From assembly GCA_963756715.1 (NCBI GenBank), contig CAVWOV010000019.1, positions 372,001 through 436,000 on the forward strand: 64,000 nt of DNA, read 5' to 3'. Within the stretch, counting starts at the first letter, position 1. Each line of letters opens with the position of its first letter. The notes beneath the pieces were generated by a model. That model saw nothing but the letters and a program-made list of their open reading frames with translations. It was not told the origin of the DNA and made no database searches. The stretch is from VAZQ01 sp963756715. Its GTDB lineage: Bacteria > Pseudomonadota > Alphaproteobacteria > Rhizobiales > Xanthobacteraceae. Below, piece after piece: positions 47,854 to 57,091 of this stretch. A program made the translations under genes and the position numbers.

Positions 47854-49629
47854 TCAGTGCGCGCCCGTCTTCGTTCCGCGGCCAAGGCCGAGCGCCTCGG
47901 CGATCACGCGGAAGACCTCGGTGTTGTCCATCGATCCATGCACGCGCTCGCTGCCTGGACCGGTGGCGGTCAGGATCACATCCTCGCCGGAATGGACGCT
48001 CTGGTTGAGATATTTCGGCAGGTTGCCGAGCCGCCGCATGGCGCCCGGCATATTGCAGTAGTGCTCATTGGCGTCGTAGGTGCCCTTGTCCTGGCCGTCG
48101 ACCGTGGGCTTGTTCGGACCATCAAGCTTGGGCCGGAAGGTCTCGCAGTAGTCGGGCGAGGCGGCCGAGAAGATCGCGAGGCGGCGGCTCACGTCAACGC
48201 GCGGCGGGTAGCCCTCCTTGTCGGCGGCCGGGTAGTTCGGGAATTCCGCCTTGTTGTAAGTGCCGATCCGCTCGCGCAACGGTGCGACGGACGTCTTCGT
48301 CATGTCGTCGCTGATCGTGCCGATCAGGCTGATGGGATGATTGTGATCGGCGACCACCATGATCAGCGTGTCGTCGCCATGCGCTGCACTCCAGTCGAGC
48401 GCGACCTTCACGGCGTTGTCGAGCATGATGGTGTCGTAGACCGCACGCTCCATGTCGAGCACGTGGGTGTATTTGTCGATCAAGCCGGACTCGACCATGA
48501 GGAAAAAGCCGGCGTCGTTCTTTGACAGGACGGTGAGCGCGGCCTTCACCTGGTCGGTCAGATCAGGCTGGTCGGGAAACTTCTTCACCGTGCCGCCCTT
48601 GAGGAACTTACGGTCGAGCACGCCGTCCATGTTGCCGGTGTGGAACAGGCCCAGGAGGTGCCGGGTGTTCGCATCGGCCGCCGCCGTGTTGAGTTCGGCC
48701 GCGGTCGTCACGTAGCCGTAGCCGGCGTCACGGAACTTGCTGACATAATCCACGGTGTCCTTGCGCTTCGATCCGGCCGTGCCCTTCGGCAGGAAGTTCG
48801 CGAGCCCTCCGCCCATCAGCACGTCGGGCTTGGCGGCGAAGAATTGCTCGACGATCTGATCGTAGGTCGCGCGCCTGCGGGTATGCGCGATCATCGCCGC
48901 CGGGGTCGCATCCTCGATTTCGGTATTGGTGACGACGCCGACCGCCATGCCGAGCCGGCGCTTCGCCAGGCTGGTGATCCTCTCGACCTGCGGGTCGTCG
49001 AACGGGTCGGCGGTGCGGTCGGCATAGCCGCCCATGGCGTTGACCGCCGATTTGTGCCCGGTGGCGTAGGCGCTCGCCGAATTCGCCGAATCGGTGATGA
49101 TCGCATCGGAGCCTGCGGTCGCGACCAGCGCCATGTGCGGCATGTCGTCGATGGCGAGCTTGCCGTTTGCCTTGCCCTCCGCGATGCCCTTCGCGAGGAG
49201 GCGCGCCGCGACCCGGTGCGCCGGCGACATGCCGTCACCGATAAACAGGATGACGTTCTTCGCCTTGCGCGCCGGCGTGTCGTAGACGTTCCAGCTCAAC
49301 TCACGGGTCTGTGCGCCATCGGTAACCCGGACTTTGTAGGTCCCGGGCTGCGCGAGCGAGACATTGCGCAGGATCAGCGCTGATTGATCCTTGCCGTCCT
49401 CGCGCTCGACGAAGTTGGCGGCCTTGCCCAGGACCTTGGCATAGTCCTCGCCGTTCAGCGTGACGGCGACTTTGGCGGGATCGGCGAGGCCCGGAAACTC
49501 GACTTTGAAGTCGAAGTGCGCCCCGGCCAGAATGTCGGCGCGATCGATCGGATAGACGGTCTGAGCGTGGCTCGTCGAAGCGACCAGGCAAAGGGCAAGA
49601 ACGGCTGAGAGCGCAAGGCAGCGGCGCAT
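47854..49629 (-). CDS. Classical-type (PhoA-fold) alkaline phosphatase
   Basis: A 591-residue secreted phosphomonoesterase. A signal peptide (M-R-R-C-L-A-L-S-A-V-L-A, ending S-H-A-Q) is followed by an N-terminal beta domain and the catalytic core. The nucleophile is in T-D-S-A-N-S-A-S-A-Y-A-T-G; metal ligands are in L-F-I-G-D-G-M-S and in V-V-A-D-H-N-H. The ATG at 49629 is chosen over a long upstream open stretch without a leader. It follows phoD by 199 bases, suggesting common phosphate-limitation control, but I cannot confirm a Pho box. Confidence 0.88.
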   Translation of the reverse strand: MRRCLALSAVLALCLVASTSHAQTVYPIDRADILAGAHFDFKVEFPGLADPAKVAVTLNGEDYAKVLGKAANFVEREDGKDQSALILRNVSLAQPGTYKVRVTDGAQTRELSWNVYDTPARKAKNVILFIGDGMSPAHRVAARLLAKGIAEGKANGKLAIDDMPHMALVATAGSDAIITDSANSASAYATGHKSAVNAMGGYADRTADPFDDPQVERITSLAKRRLGMAVGVVTNTEIEDATPAAMIAHTRRRATYDQIVEQFFAAKPDVLMGGGLANFLPKGTAGSKRKDTVDYVSKFRDAGYGYVTTAAELNTAAADANTRHLLGLFHTGNMDGVLDRKFLKGGTVKKFPDQPDLTDQVKAALTVLSKNDAGFFLMVESGLIDKYTHVLDMERAVYDTIMLDNAVKVALDWSAAHGDDTLIMVVADHNHPISLIGTISDDMTKTSVAPLRERIGTYNKAEFPNYPAADKEGYPPRVDVSRRLAIFSAASPDYCETFRPKLDGPNKPTVDGQDKGTYDANEHYCNMPGAMRRLGNLPKYLNQSVHSGEDVILTATGPGSERVHGSMDNTEVFRVIAEALGLGRGTKTGAH

Positions 49630-49828
49630 GGCGGGGTCTCCAACGGGGGGCTGGCCGGACCCTAGGGGGCCTATGTGACAGTTGTGTTGCAGAGGCCGCA
49701 CTGGCCATTTGCGAGCGCGCCTCGCGAAGCGACGCAACGGAAGCCCCGCTTCCCCCACCGCTTCGCGGGAGGAGGGGCGCGGAGAGATGAGTCCACCGAA
49801 ATGGGATGCGAATGTGAGAACCAGACTA

Positions 49829-51406
49829 CTAGCCGCGCGTGTCCGGCGCGCGGCCCGACCACTTCTGCATCTTCGGCTCGATGTTCACCGACCACAGGTC
49901 GTCGCCGGCGACGTCCTTGAGGGTCACGGTCATTACCTCGCTCAGGCCGTCGATCGCGACGTGTCCGAAGAACTGCAAGCCGAAGCAGGGCGCGAGGTTG
50001 TCCGGCTGACCTTCGCCGCAGCCCTTCTGGAACATGGCGCGCGGACCGAAGGTGTTGTCGAGCGGCTGCGGGCTCCAGGTGCCGGAGTGCAGCGGCCCGG
50101 AGATGAACTCCCAGAACGGCTCGAAGTCCTGAAACACCGCGCGGTTGGGATCGTAATAGTGCGCGGCGGTATAGTGCATGTCGGCGGTGAGCCAGACCGT
50201 ATTGTGCACGCCGGCATGCTTGATGAAGGCGAGCAGGTCGGCGATCTCGCATTCGCGGCTTGCGGGCGCCCCGTCGCCCAGCGCCACCGCATCGTCGCTC
50301 ACCACTCCGATCGGCAGATCGGCGGCGATCACCTTCCAGGTGGCCTGCGAGCGCATCAGTTCACGTTTGAGCCAGGCAAGCTGCGCCGGCCCCAGAATAT
50401 CGGCGCGGGCGCCGTCCTCGGTGTTGGCCTGCCGATAGCTGCGCATGTCGAGCATGAAGATGTCGAGCAGCGGCCCATAGGGCAGCCGACGATAGACCCG
50501 GCCAGCCTCGGCCTGCGTCTCGCGCATCGGCATGAATTCATGGAAGGCGCGCGAGCCGCGGGCGGTGAGCTGCAGGATGCTCGCATTGCCGTAGGCCCCC
50601 TGGCGCGGCAGTTCGCCCGGACACCAGTCGTTGGTGACTTCGTGATCGTCCCATTGCGCGAACATCGGCACTTCGGCATTGAACGCGCGCACGTTCCGAT
50701 CGAGCAGATTGTATTTGTAGTTGCCGCGGAACTCGGCGAGCGTGCGCGCCACGTCCGCCTTTTCTTCGGTCGCGATGTTCTTCCAGATTTCGCCGTCCGG
50801 CAGCTTCTGCTCCGCGCTGATCGGGCAGTCGGCATAGATGTGGTCGCCCGAATGGATGAAGAAGTCGGGCCGCTGCCGCAACATGGTGGCGTAGGTACGC
50901 ATGCCGCCGCGGGCCTCGTCGATGCCCCAGCCCTGACCCGCGGTATCGCCCGACCACACGAACGACACCGAACGCCGCTCGTTCGGCGCGGTACGGAAGC
51001 GCCCGATCAGCGGCTCGCTCATCACCGTCGGAAAGGCGTGATCCTCGAAGCGGACGCGGTAGAAGATGTCCTGTGCGGCCGGCAGGCCTTCGATCAGCGC
51101 CTTGGCGGTGAAATCGGTTTCGGCGAGCGCATCGACGCTCACTGCGCTGCGGATGGTTCTGAAGCTCTCGGTGGTCGCGGTCTCGACCAGCATCCGCGAC
51201 GGCCGGTCGGCGCGGGCCCAGACGATCCCGGAATCTGCCGAGACATCGCCGGACTGAATGCCGTGGGTGATAACCGGCCGATCAGCCGCCCGGCTGAGCG
51301 AAGGGCTGGCGATGCCGCCCCCGACCGTGATCGCGGCGGTCGAAGCCGCCGTCGTGAGAAAGCGCCGCCGCGTCAGCAGCGGGCGGCATCGGAGAGAGAC
51401 GGCCAT
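49829..51406 (-). CDS. phoD: Alkaline phosphatase D (PhoD), Tat-exported
   Basis: A 525-residue PhoD-type phosphodiesterase/phosphomonoesterase. The Tat signal T-R-R-R-F-L-T starts about residue 12. The core shows the Ca/Fe ligand motifs F-V-W-S-G-D-T-A-G-Q-G-W-G, G-D-H-I-Y-A-D, Q-W-D-D-H-E-V-T-N-D and L-T-A-D-M-H-Y. The enzyme acts in the periplasm or outside and releases phosphate from nucleotides, glycerophosphodiesters and teichoic-type polymers. It is next to a second alkaline phosphatase gene in the same direction. Confidence 0.93.
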   Translation of the reverse strand: MAVSLRCRPLLTRRRFLTTAASTAAITVGGGIASPSLSRAADRPVITHGIQSGDVSADSGIVWARADRPSRMLVETATTESFRTIRSAVSVDALAETDFTAKALIEGLPAAQDIFYRVRFEDHAFPTVMSEPLIGRFRTAPNERRSVSFVWSGDTAGQGWGIDEARGGMRTYATMLRQRPDFFIHSGDHIYADCPISAEQKLPDGEIWKNIATEEKADVARTLAEFRGNYKYNLLDRNVRAFNAEVPMFAQWDDHEVTNDWCPGELPRQGAYGNASILQLTARGSRAFHEFMPMRETQAEAGRVYRRLPYGPLLDIFMLDMRSYRQANTEDGARADILGPAQLAWLKRELMRSQATWKVIAADLPIGVVSDDAVALGDGAPASRECEIADLLAFIKHAGVHNTVWLTADMHYTAAHYYDPNRAVFQDFEPFWEFISGPLHSGTWSPQPLDNTFGPRAMFQKGCGEGQPDNLAPCFGLQFFGHVAIDGLSEVMTVTLKDVAGDDLWSVNIEPKMQKWSGRAPDTRG

Positions 51407-51550
51407 ATGGCCTCCGCCGTCGAATCGATGCGGCGGACCATGGCGGTCGTATCTGACAGAGACTCAACGCTTTGACGACGGCTCTGTGACTCGAACGATT
51501 GTGACGGCTCGCATCGGCGGCCGGCGTCACGAAGACCCGCGCCGATACCG

Positions 51551-53512
51551 CTAACCGCCGAAGAGCTTGTGGAGAATGTTGCCGCCGTTGATCCAGAACA
51601 CCAGCGCCACACCCATCAGCGAGCCCCCGGCCACCACACCGGACGCCACCGGCAAGGTGAACTCTTCGGCGAGCTTCGGATTGCGTCTCTCGACGAGGAG
51701 CGCGACGAGCGCGCCCAGGAAGAACAGGAGCCCGTAGTACCAATGGAAGACCCAGGCGAGGCCGAACGCCGACGCCGAGGGCAGATACGCCTGGTATTTC
51801 GGGAACAAGACCGGCGCGAGCGTGAGCACCACGCCGACGGCGCCGCCGGCAAATATCAGCCACAGCTTGATCGGCTCAAGCGACGACAGGCCCTGGCCGA
51901 GCGCGATCGCAACGGCCGACCAGGTCTGCGCGGCGGGCGCCGGGAACTGGTCGGTGCCAAGCACCCCCGCGTCGGGCACCAGGACGGCGAACGCGAGCAC
52001 GCTGACGACGGTACCGACGAAGATGCCGGAGAACTGCGCCAGAAACTGCTGACGCGGGTTCGCGCCCAGCAGGTAGCCGCTCTTCAGGTCGGTAAGCAGG
52101 TCTGCCGACGACGTCGCCGCACCGGCCGTGATGTTGGCGCTCATCAGGTTGACGTTGACGTTGCCCGGATGCAGCGCGCCAAAGATGAGCTGCGTGACTT
52201 TGCCCATGGCGCCGACCGGGGTCGTATCGGTCTCGCCCGTCACCCGGCAGGCGACGAGCGCCAGCCAGAAAGACAGCGCCACCGCCACAACACTTTCCCA
52301 GACCGGCATGCCGAAGCTCGCGTGCCCGAGCCACGCCAGCGCCACAAGCGACACGATCTGGCCGGCGGCAAACCAGTGCATCGGCGCCTCGATGCGCTCG
52401 GGGTCGCTCGCCGCCGCCGAGCGGAAGGAGAACATCTGGCCGAGATCACGGAAGGCGCTCAGTGCGCTGCGCCAGCTCAGCAGGAAACTCAGCAATCCAG
52501 CCGCCACCATGCAGGACGCGCCAAACCAGAGCGTCCATTGCACGATGGCGGCAAAGCCCGCGCCTTCGATGACGCCTTTGCTCTGCAGGATCGGCACGAC
52601 GACAGCCCAGCACAGCGTGCCCGAGACGAACATGGTCGCGCAGACCCGCATGCCGGTGATGGCGCCGGCGGCGAGGAAGATGAAATCCCATGAAAAGAAA
52701 ACGGTGCGGCTCGACCAGGTGTCGTAGTGGCTGCCGAGCAACCACTTCTGCAGGTCGATCAGCAGTGCCCCGCTCGAAAAGCGTTCCAGGCTCGCGTTGA
52801 TCGTCGACAGCCCCTCCGCCCAGAACTTGTCGATCGCCGCAATGAGGCCGGCGATGCCGAGCGCCTTGGCGGCGCGCAGACCCTGCGAGCTTTCGGCATG
52901 CAGCGCATTCAAGGTCTCCGCCGCCGCGATGCCGGACGGGAAGCGCAGTTGCTCGATATTGATCATCTGCCGCTTCATCGGGATCGCCATCGTCACCCCG
53001 AGCACGGCGATGAAGAATACCCAGGCCAGCATCAGCGGCACCGACATCGGCTGATGATTGATGATGATGTAGGCCGCAAAGGCGGAGACCAGGGTGCCGC
53101 CGGTGGAATAGCCGGCAGAGCTGGCCGTCGACTGCATGCAGTTGTTCTCGAGGATGGTCATCGGCGTGCGCGCAATGCCGACTTTGAGCAGGCTCGTCCA
53201 GATCGCATAGGACAGGATGCTGGCCGTGATGGCGACGCCGAAGCCCCAGCCGGCCTTGAGGCCGATGTAGAGGTTGGTCAGCGACAACACGCTGCCCAGG
53301 CACGAGCCGACCAGCACCGCGCGCCAGGTCAGTTGCGCCATGCTGTCGCCGCGGCCGCGGTAGACCTGCTCGTACCACTGGCGCTCGATCTCCTCGTGGG
53401 TGCCTTTGAACCCGGCGACGGGCAGCGGGTGGTTTCGCTCGTCGGCGGCTTCAACAGAGAGGTCCATCGGCGGGCGGGCGTCCTGGGGAGATTGGGGTAC
53501 TGAAGGCGGCAT
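51551..53512 (-). CDS. OPT-family transporter
   Basis: A 653-residue oligopeptide/siderophore transporter with about 14-16 hydrophobic segments. The N-terminal soluble stretch contains E-I-E-R-Q-W-Y-E-Q-V-Y-R-G-R-G-D-S-M, and the first helices show S-L-T-N-L-Y-I-G-L-K-A-G-W-G-F-G. Motif S-G-I-A-A-A-E-T-L-N-A-L is a typical family stretch. The family imports peptides, glutathione or metal chelates with protons; the substrate is unknown. Its 5' side faces the palindrome cluster, which it does not enter. Confidence 0.9.
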   Translation of the reverse strand: MPPSVPQSPQDARPPMDLSVEAADERNHPLPVAGFKGTHEEIERQWYEQVYRGRGDSMAQLTWRAVLVGSCLGSVLSLTNLYIGLKAGWGFGVAITASILSYAIWTSLLKVGIARTPMTILENNCMQSTASSAGYSTGGTLVSAFAAYIIINHQPMSVPLMLAWVFFIAVLGVTMAIPMKRQMINIEQLRFPSGIAAAETLNALHAESSQGLRAAKALGIAGLIAAIDKFWAEGLSTINASLERFSSGALLIDLQKWLLGSHYDTWSSRTVFFSWDFIFLAAGAITGMRVCATMFVSGTLCWAVVVPILQSKGVIEGAGFAAIVQWTLWFGASCMVAAGLLSFLLSWRSALSAFRDLGQMFSFRSAAASDPERIEAPMHWFAAGQIVSLVALAWLGHASFGMPVWESVVAVALSFWLALVACRVTGETDTTPVGAMGKVTQLIFGALHPGNVNVNLMSANITAGAATSSADLLTDLKSGYLLGANPRQQFLAQFSGIFVGTVVSVLAFAVLVPDAGVLGTDQFPAPAAQTWSAVAIALGQGLSSLEPIKLWLIFAGGAVGVVLTLAPVLFPKYQAYLPSASAFGLAWVFHWYYGLLFFLGALVALLVERRNPKLAEEFTLPVASGVVAGGSLMGVALVFWINGGNILHKLFGG

Positions 53513-53531
53513 TCGCCGGGTGAAGCTCAGG

Positions 53532-53608
53532 CTAGTGGTCCGATTCTAACATTCGCATCCCGTTTCGGTGGGCTCGTTTTGCGAATGTTAGAATCAAAGG
53601 ACCACTAG
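53532..53608. repeat. CTAG-bounded palindromic element 1 (77 bp)
   Basis: The arms begin CTAGTGGTCC and end GGACCACTAG and pair over about 26 bases, apart from a 3-base bulge (AAA) near the end. They contain GATTCTAACATTCGCA. A loop of 22 bases remains. It is the first of three related elements. Confidence 0.85.
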
Positions 53609-53621
53609 CAAGTATAGGTTG

Positions 53622-53700
53622 CTAGTGGAGTTTTGGATTTGACATTCGCTTCGTGGACTCGCGGCGAGATGGGTAGCGAATGTCAAATCCACTCCACTAG
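53622..53700. repeat. CTAG-bounded palindromic element 2 (79 bp)
   Basis: The arms begin CTAGTGGAG and end CTCCACTAG, pair over about 26 bases with a 3-base bulge (TTT) at nearly the same place as in element 1, and hold GGATTTGACATTCGCT. Its last CTAG is shared with element 3. Confidence 0.85.
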
Positions 53701-53775
53701 TGCCAACGATTTGACGTTCCTAAACCGCTTGCAGCAAACTTGATTTGGGAACTTCAAATCGAAAAGCGGCACTAG
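53697..53775. repeat. CTAG-bounded palindromic element 3 (79 bp)
   Basis: The arms begin CTAGTGCC and end GGCACTAG and are more diverged; CGATTTGACGTTCC pairs with CGATTTGAAGTTCC. It touches an IS630-like transposase remnant on its right side. Confidence 0.8.
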
Positions 53776-53930
53776 AATCATGGCGATGTCGTCGGTGCCG
53801 ACGCCATCGGCGCTCAGCAGTATGATAGCCGCACGCCAAGCGTGCTTCCTGAGAGGCGTTACGGTCCCTGGTAATCGCCTCAACGCAGCCGCGAACGGAC
53901 CGCGAGATCGCGATGGAAATTCCGTTGCGC
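53776..53930 (-). pseudogene. IS630-family transposase N-terminal remnant
   Basis: The minus strand encodes, in two frames, V-E-A-I-T-R-D-R-N-A-S and W-R-A-A-I-I-L-L-S-A-D-G-V-G-T-D-D-I-A, which matches the N-terminal helix-turn-helix region of IS630-type transposases. The fragment ends where palindromic element 3 begins, and no catalytic D-D-E part is present. The rest of the gap to 54005 holds nothing else that I can support. Confidence 0.5.
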
Positions 53931-54005
53931 ATGCGCCAGATTCGCACGGGAACCAAACCAGGGGAATCCAAATCAGGACTCTTCTGTCAGGCAGAGACCA
54001 CTGGG

Positions 54006-54686
54006 TCAGGGTTTGATAAATCTCTGGTAGCTCTCGTAACGCACGAGTTCGTTGCTCTTGGCATCAAGGACGTGGATGCCAAATCGAAGCGCATCCTCGT
54101 TTTGCAAATTATAGACGTCCTTTTGTTTCAGCCCAAGACCGAGCAGCTCTAGGTCAGCATCGATTTCCTGGAAATAGTTGGCGATCTCGTAAATCGTCTT
54201 TTGCGCGCGGGCGACGACCGACGCGGCGTCCTTGGCGTTGTACTGCTTGTCCTGCAGCACTGGAACGAAGTTGTGGAAGCCGAGGCGATTGGCAGAGCCT
54301 TTTACACGATACGGCTTTCCGCTCGCCCGATCACGGCCCGCGAGGAAGATGTTCGTGCAGGCGCTCAGACACTTTGCGGAAGGATCGGTCAGGAAGGTAC
54401 GAATATTCGCTTCATGTACGATGTGCCCGATCGCCATGGCGCCCTGAACGCTCCCACCCGTTGAATCAAGATACAATGAAGTGAGCGGCTTTTTCGGGAG
54501 CTTGCTCAGGTATATCTGAAAGCGGAAGGCGTCATCGGGCAGGATATTGCCACTTGCCTGAATGGCGTTCTCGTCCGCTGCTTCGTTGGGGTGCTTGGAG
54601 AAAGTCAGACTGAAAGCGCTCGTTGTAGATGCCGCAACGCCGAGCCATGTCAGCATCGCGAGCGCAATTGGGCGGGATAGCATCAT
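54006..54686 (-). CDS. Secreted ClpP/crotonase-fold protein, copy A
   Basis: A 226-residue protein with a signal peptide (L-A-M-L-T-W-L-G-V-A-A-S, cleavage near S-A-F). The ClpP-like features are L-D-S-T-G-G-S-V near residue 75, K-C-L-S-A-C with a candidate nucleophile S108, and L-G-F-H-N-F with a candidate catalytic histidine. The family is one of periplasmic proteins related to ClpP-class proteases; activity is untested. Its ATG overlaps the previous gene's stop by 4 bases, and that gene is a paralog, so they act together or are duplicates. Confidence 0.75.
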   Translation of the reverse strand: MMLSRPIALAMLTWLGVAASTTSAFSLTFSKHPNEAADENAIQASGNILPDDAFRFQIYLSKLPKKPLTSLYLDSTGGSVQGAMAIGHIVHEANIRTFLTDPSAKCLSACTNIFLAGRDRASGKPYRVKGSANRLGFHNFVPVLQDKQYNAKDAASVVARAQKTIYEIANYFQEIDADLELLGLGLKQKDVYNLQNEDALRFGIHVLDAKSNELVRYESYQRFIKP

Positions 54687-55381
54687 GGCTGAGACTCCCG
54701 CGTGCGCTTCTCGAGATTGCCCGGCAGCACGAGCTTGCCGGTCTCGAGGTTGAGGACCGCTATTCCGTAGTCGAGCGCATCGCCTTCCGTAATGAAGTTG
54801 ACGCTTTCGAATTTGGTGCCGGTGTTGAGCTTCACCACCGTCAGGGGCGCTTTCACGTGCATCAGATGCAGTAGATTGCGATATACGAGCTGTTGCGTCT
54901 CACGGGAGATGTTTTCGAGTTCGGTCTTGCTGTAGGCTCTTTCGGGAAGACCGGTTGCCGCAAAATTATGAAACCCGAGCTTCGCGCCGGACGCCAGGAT
55001 GCGAAGCGGGGTGCCGGCTACGGGGTCACGCCCACCCAAGAAAGCATATGTACATGCGCTTGCGCAGAGCGAGCCAGCGAGCACCAGCGTCGGTATCTTG
55101 GCGTCGTAGAAGAACCGTCCCAGCGCCTCGCCCTGTTCGACCCTGCCACCAGGCGAATCGAGAATGGCGATAATGCGCTTGCCGGGCTCGATGTCGGCAA
55201 TCGCCGATTTCAAACGCAGGATTTCATTTCCATCGTATTGGCCGCGTATCATCAAGGCCACGGTATTGGGCAAACCTATGTCAATCTTGAAGACTGCGAC
55301 CTCTGCTCGAGCCGAAGCCGGAAGCAGCGAGATGAAAGCCGCTGCAAGTGCAATTTGAAATATGCGGGTCAGTTTCGTCAT
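54683..55381 (-). CDS. Secreted ClpP/crotonase-fold protein, copy B
   Basis: A 232-residue paralog of the next gene. A clear signal peptide ends A-S-A-R-A. It has I-L-D-S-P-G-G-R-V near residue 75, L-C-A-S-A-C with candidate S109 and L-G-F-H-N-F. Secretion of two ClpP-like proteins from overlapping genes, with a TPR protein upstream, suggests a small envelope protein-quality or processing system; this is inference. I start at M-T-K-L-T-R-I-F rather than an in-frame ATG eight codons earlier. Confidence 0.78.
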   Translation of the reverse strand: MTKLTRIFQIALAAAFISLLPASARAEVAVFKIDIGLPNTVALMIRGQYDGNEILRLKSAIADIEPGKRIIAILDSPGGRVEQGEALGRFFYDAKIPTLVLAGSLCASACTYAFLGGRDPVAGTPLRILASGAKLGFHNFAATGLPERAYSKTELENISRETQQLVYRNLLHLMHVKAPLTVVKLNTGTKFESVNFITEGDALDYGIAVLNLETGKLVLPGNLEKRTRESQP

Positions 55382-55426
55382 CGGTCTATGCCCTGAATTT
55401 TGCACATGGAAGACACGGGACCCCGC

Positions 55427-57091
55427 TCACTCACGCGCCTTTGCCAAGGGCCGGTCACTCGGTTTCATGACCTTGTGGATCATAATCAATTGCTGCGTCT
55501 GAAGTGCCACAGAATTCATGGGTCCGCGTCGAGCCACCTGCGAGAGATCTTTTTCTGCGGCATCGACGTCACCGGTCACCAGTCCCAATCGCGCGCGTGC
55601 AGTCAACGCAATGAGGTTATTCTGCTGGTTGGCAAATGCGCGGTCGATGGCCTCCCTTGCCTTGGGCAGATCGCCGATCTCTACGAGTGCCAGCGCTTCC
55701 CAAGCCGGATAAAGCGCAGACTTGGGCACAAGCGACGTCGCCTTCTGGAAATCTGCTTGAGCCTTGTCGAAGCCTCCAATTGCGTATGATGACAACCCCC
55801 GCCAGAACAGCGCGCCACTGAGCTTTGGGTTTATCTGAAGCGCGGCGGTCGTGCTCGCGATTGCCAGCGCGAACAGATCGTTGCGAGCGAAGATTTCTCC
55901 TTGGCTTTCAAACGCCAGCGCCTTCATCCCTGGCGGCGCCGTCTTGCTTTCCACGACCGTCTTGAAGGCGTCCAAAGCTTCCTTCCATTTTGCGAGCGTC
56001 ATCAACGTTCGCCCTTTCTGGAAAGCCACCTCGGCGTCGCCAGGCGCCTGCTTCAAAAGCGCGTCATACAGCACAATCGCCTCTGCGTGCTTGCCCTTCC
56101 GCCGCAGATCGAGCGCTTCCTTGAGTTTACCCTTTCGCTCCTCAGCCCGCTTGGCAGCCGGATCAACGGCTTCGCCTGGCGGGATTGGAACCGGCGCGAC
56201 CGCCGGCGGTGCGGGCGCCGTTGCGGGTTGCGCCGGGGGTACTGAAGGGGGAGTGGCGGGGATTGATGGAGCGGGCGCAGCCGTCGAAGGCCTGCTAGGC
56301 GGGGGCGGTGTTGGTCTTGAGGGCGCGGGCGCAGCGACGGGCACGGAATTTTGAGCAAGCGCGGTCGCAGCCGCGCGTCCCTTCAGCGCCCGGGCATCGT
56401 TGCCATGGATCGCGAGCGCGAGATCATAGGCGGCAATTGCCTCAGCAAATCGCTTCTCCGCGACCAGGATGTCGCCTTGCTCGACATACGTGGGCCCATA
56501 GCGCGGCTCGACTGCCTTAGCCCGTCCCAGGTCCGCCAGCGCCTCACCGATGCGGCCCATTGCTTTGTTCGTTAGGGCGCGGCCAACGTAGGCGGACGCC
56601 TTGGTCGGATCGATATGAATCGCCGTGTCGAAATCGGTCATCGCTGCCGGCAGTTCCGTAACTCGAAGCAGGAAATTGCCGCGGTCCAGATAGGAAACGT
56701 ATTTTCCGGTCTTTGTCACTGACAGTTGGATCGCCTGCGCATAGTCCGCGCGCGCCTCCTCATTCCGCCCTTGCAAGCCGCGCAGCCGGCCGCGGACGCG
56801 ATATCCGAAGGCCATGTTGGGCCTCAACGTGATAGCCGCTTTGATGTCGGCCTCTGCTCGTTCGAGTTCCGACATATCGAGCGCCGCCCGCGCCCGCATC
56901 AGAAGAGCGGCCACATGGCGTGCGGGCGTCTGCCTCTTGTCATCAATGACCAAGGTGCATGGTGCTAGAGCGGCTGCGGCGCGCAGTGTGTTGCAATCTT
57001 CGGCTGGGTCGGCCATCGTCGTCGAGGCGCAGGAGCCGACTGCGGCGAGGATCGCGATCAAACTAAGCGAGTGGCGGAACCAATCGGGCAT
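55427..57091 (-). CDS. TPR-repeat envelope protein with Pro/Ala-rich linker, possible lipoprotein
   Basis: A 554-residue protein. The leader S-L-S-L-I-A-I-L-A-A-V-G-S-C offers a lipobox-like cysteine. Two tetratricopeptide blocks, about residues 60-240 and 340-500, are split by a long proline/alanine linker (P-P-P-P-S-R-P-S and repeats). It is 45 bases upstream of the two ClpP-like genes on the same strand, so the three probably form an operon in which this protein recruits partners or substrates. Confidence 0.75.
   Translation of the reverse strand: MPDWFRHSLSLIAILAAVGSCASTTMADPAEDCNTLRAAAALAPCTLVIDDKRQTPARHVAALLMRARAALDMSELERAEADIKAAITLRPNMAFGYRVRGRLRGLQGRNEEARADYAQAIQLSVTKTGKYVSYLDRGNFLLRVTELPAAMTDFDTAIHIDPTKASAYVGRALTNKAMGRIGEALADLGRAKAVEPRYGPTYVEQGDILVAEKRFAEAIAAYDLALAIHGNDARALKGRAAATALAQNSVPVAAPAPSRPTPPPPSRPSTAAPAPSIPATPPSVPPAQPATAPAPPAVAPVPIPPGEAVDPAAKRAEERKGKLKEALDLRRKGKHAEAIVLYDALLKQAPGDAEVAFQKGRTLMTLAKWKEALDAFKTVVESKTAPPGMKALAFESQGEIFARNDLFALAIASTTAALQINPKLSGALFWRGLSSYAIGGFDKAQADFQKATSLVPKSALYPAWEALALVEIGDLPKAREAIDRAFANQQNNLIALTARARLGLVTGDVDAAEKDLSQVARRGPMNSVALQTQQLIMIHKVMKPSDRPLAKARE

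Noticed and set aside
51407..51550. Possible Pho box upstream of phoD
   Set aside because: One CTGTCAG-like half-site and two GTCACA copies exist, but not two 7-base repeats at 11-base spacing as required.
53532..53775. CRISPR-like array
   Set aside because: The three repeats are palindromes of 77-79 bp that differ in sequence and touch each other; there are no uniform short repeats with unique spacers and no cas genes.
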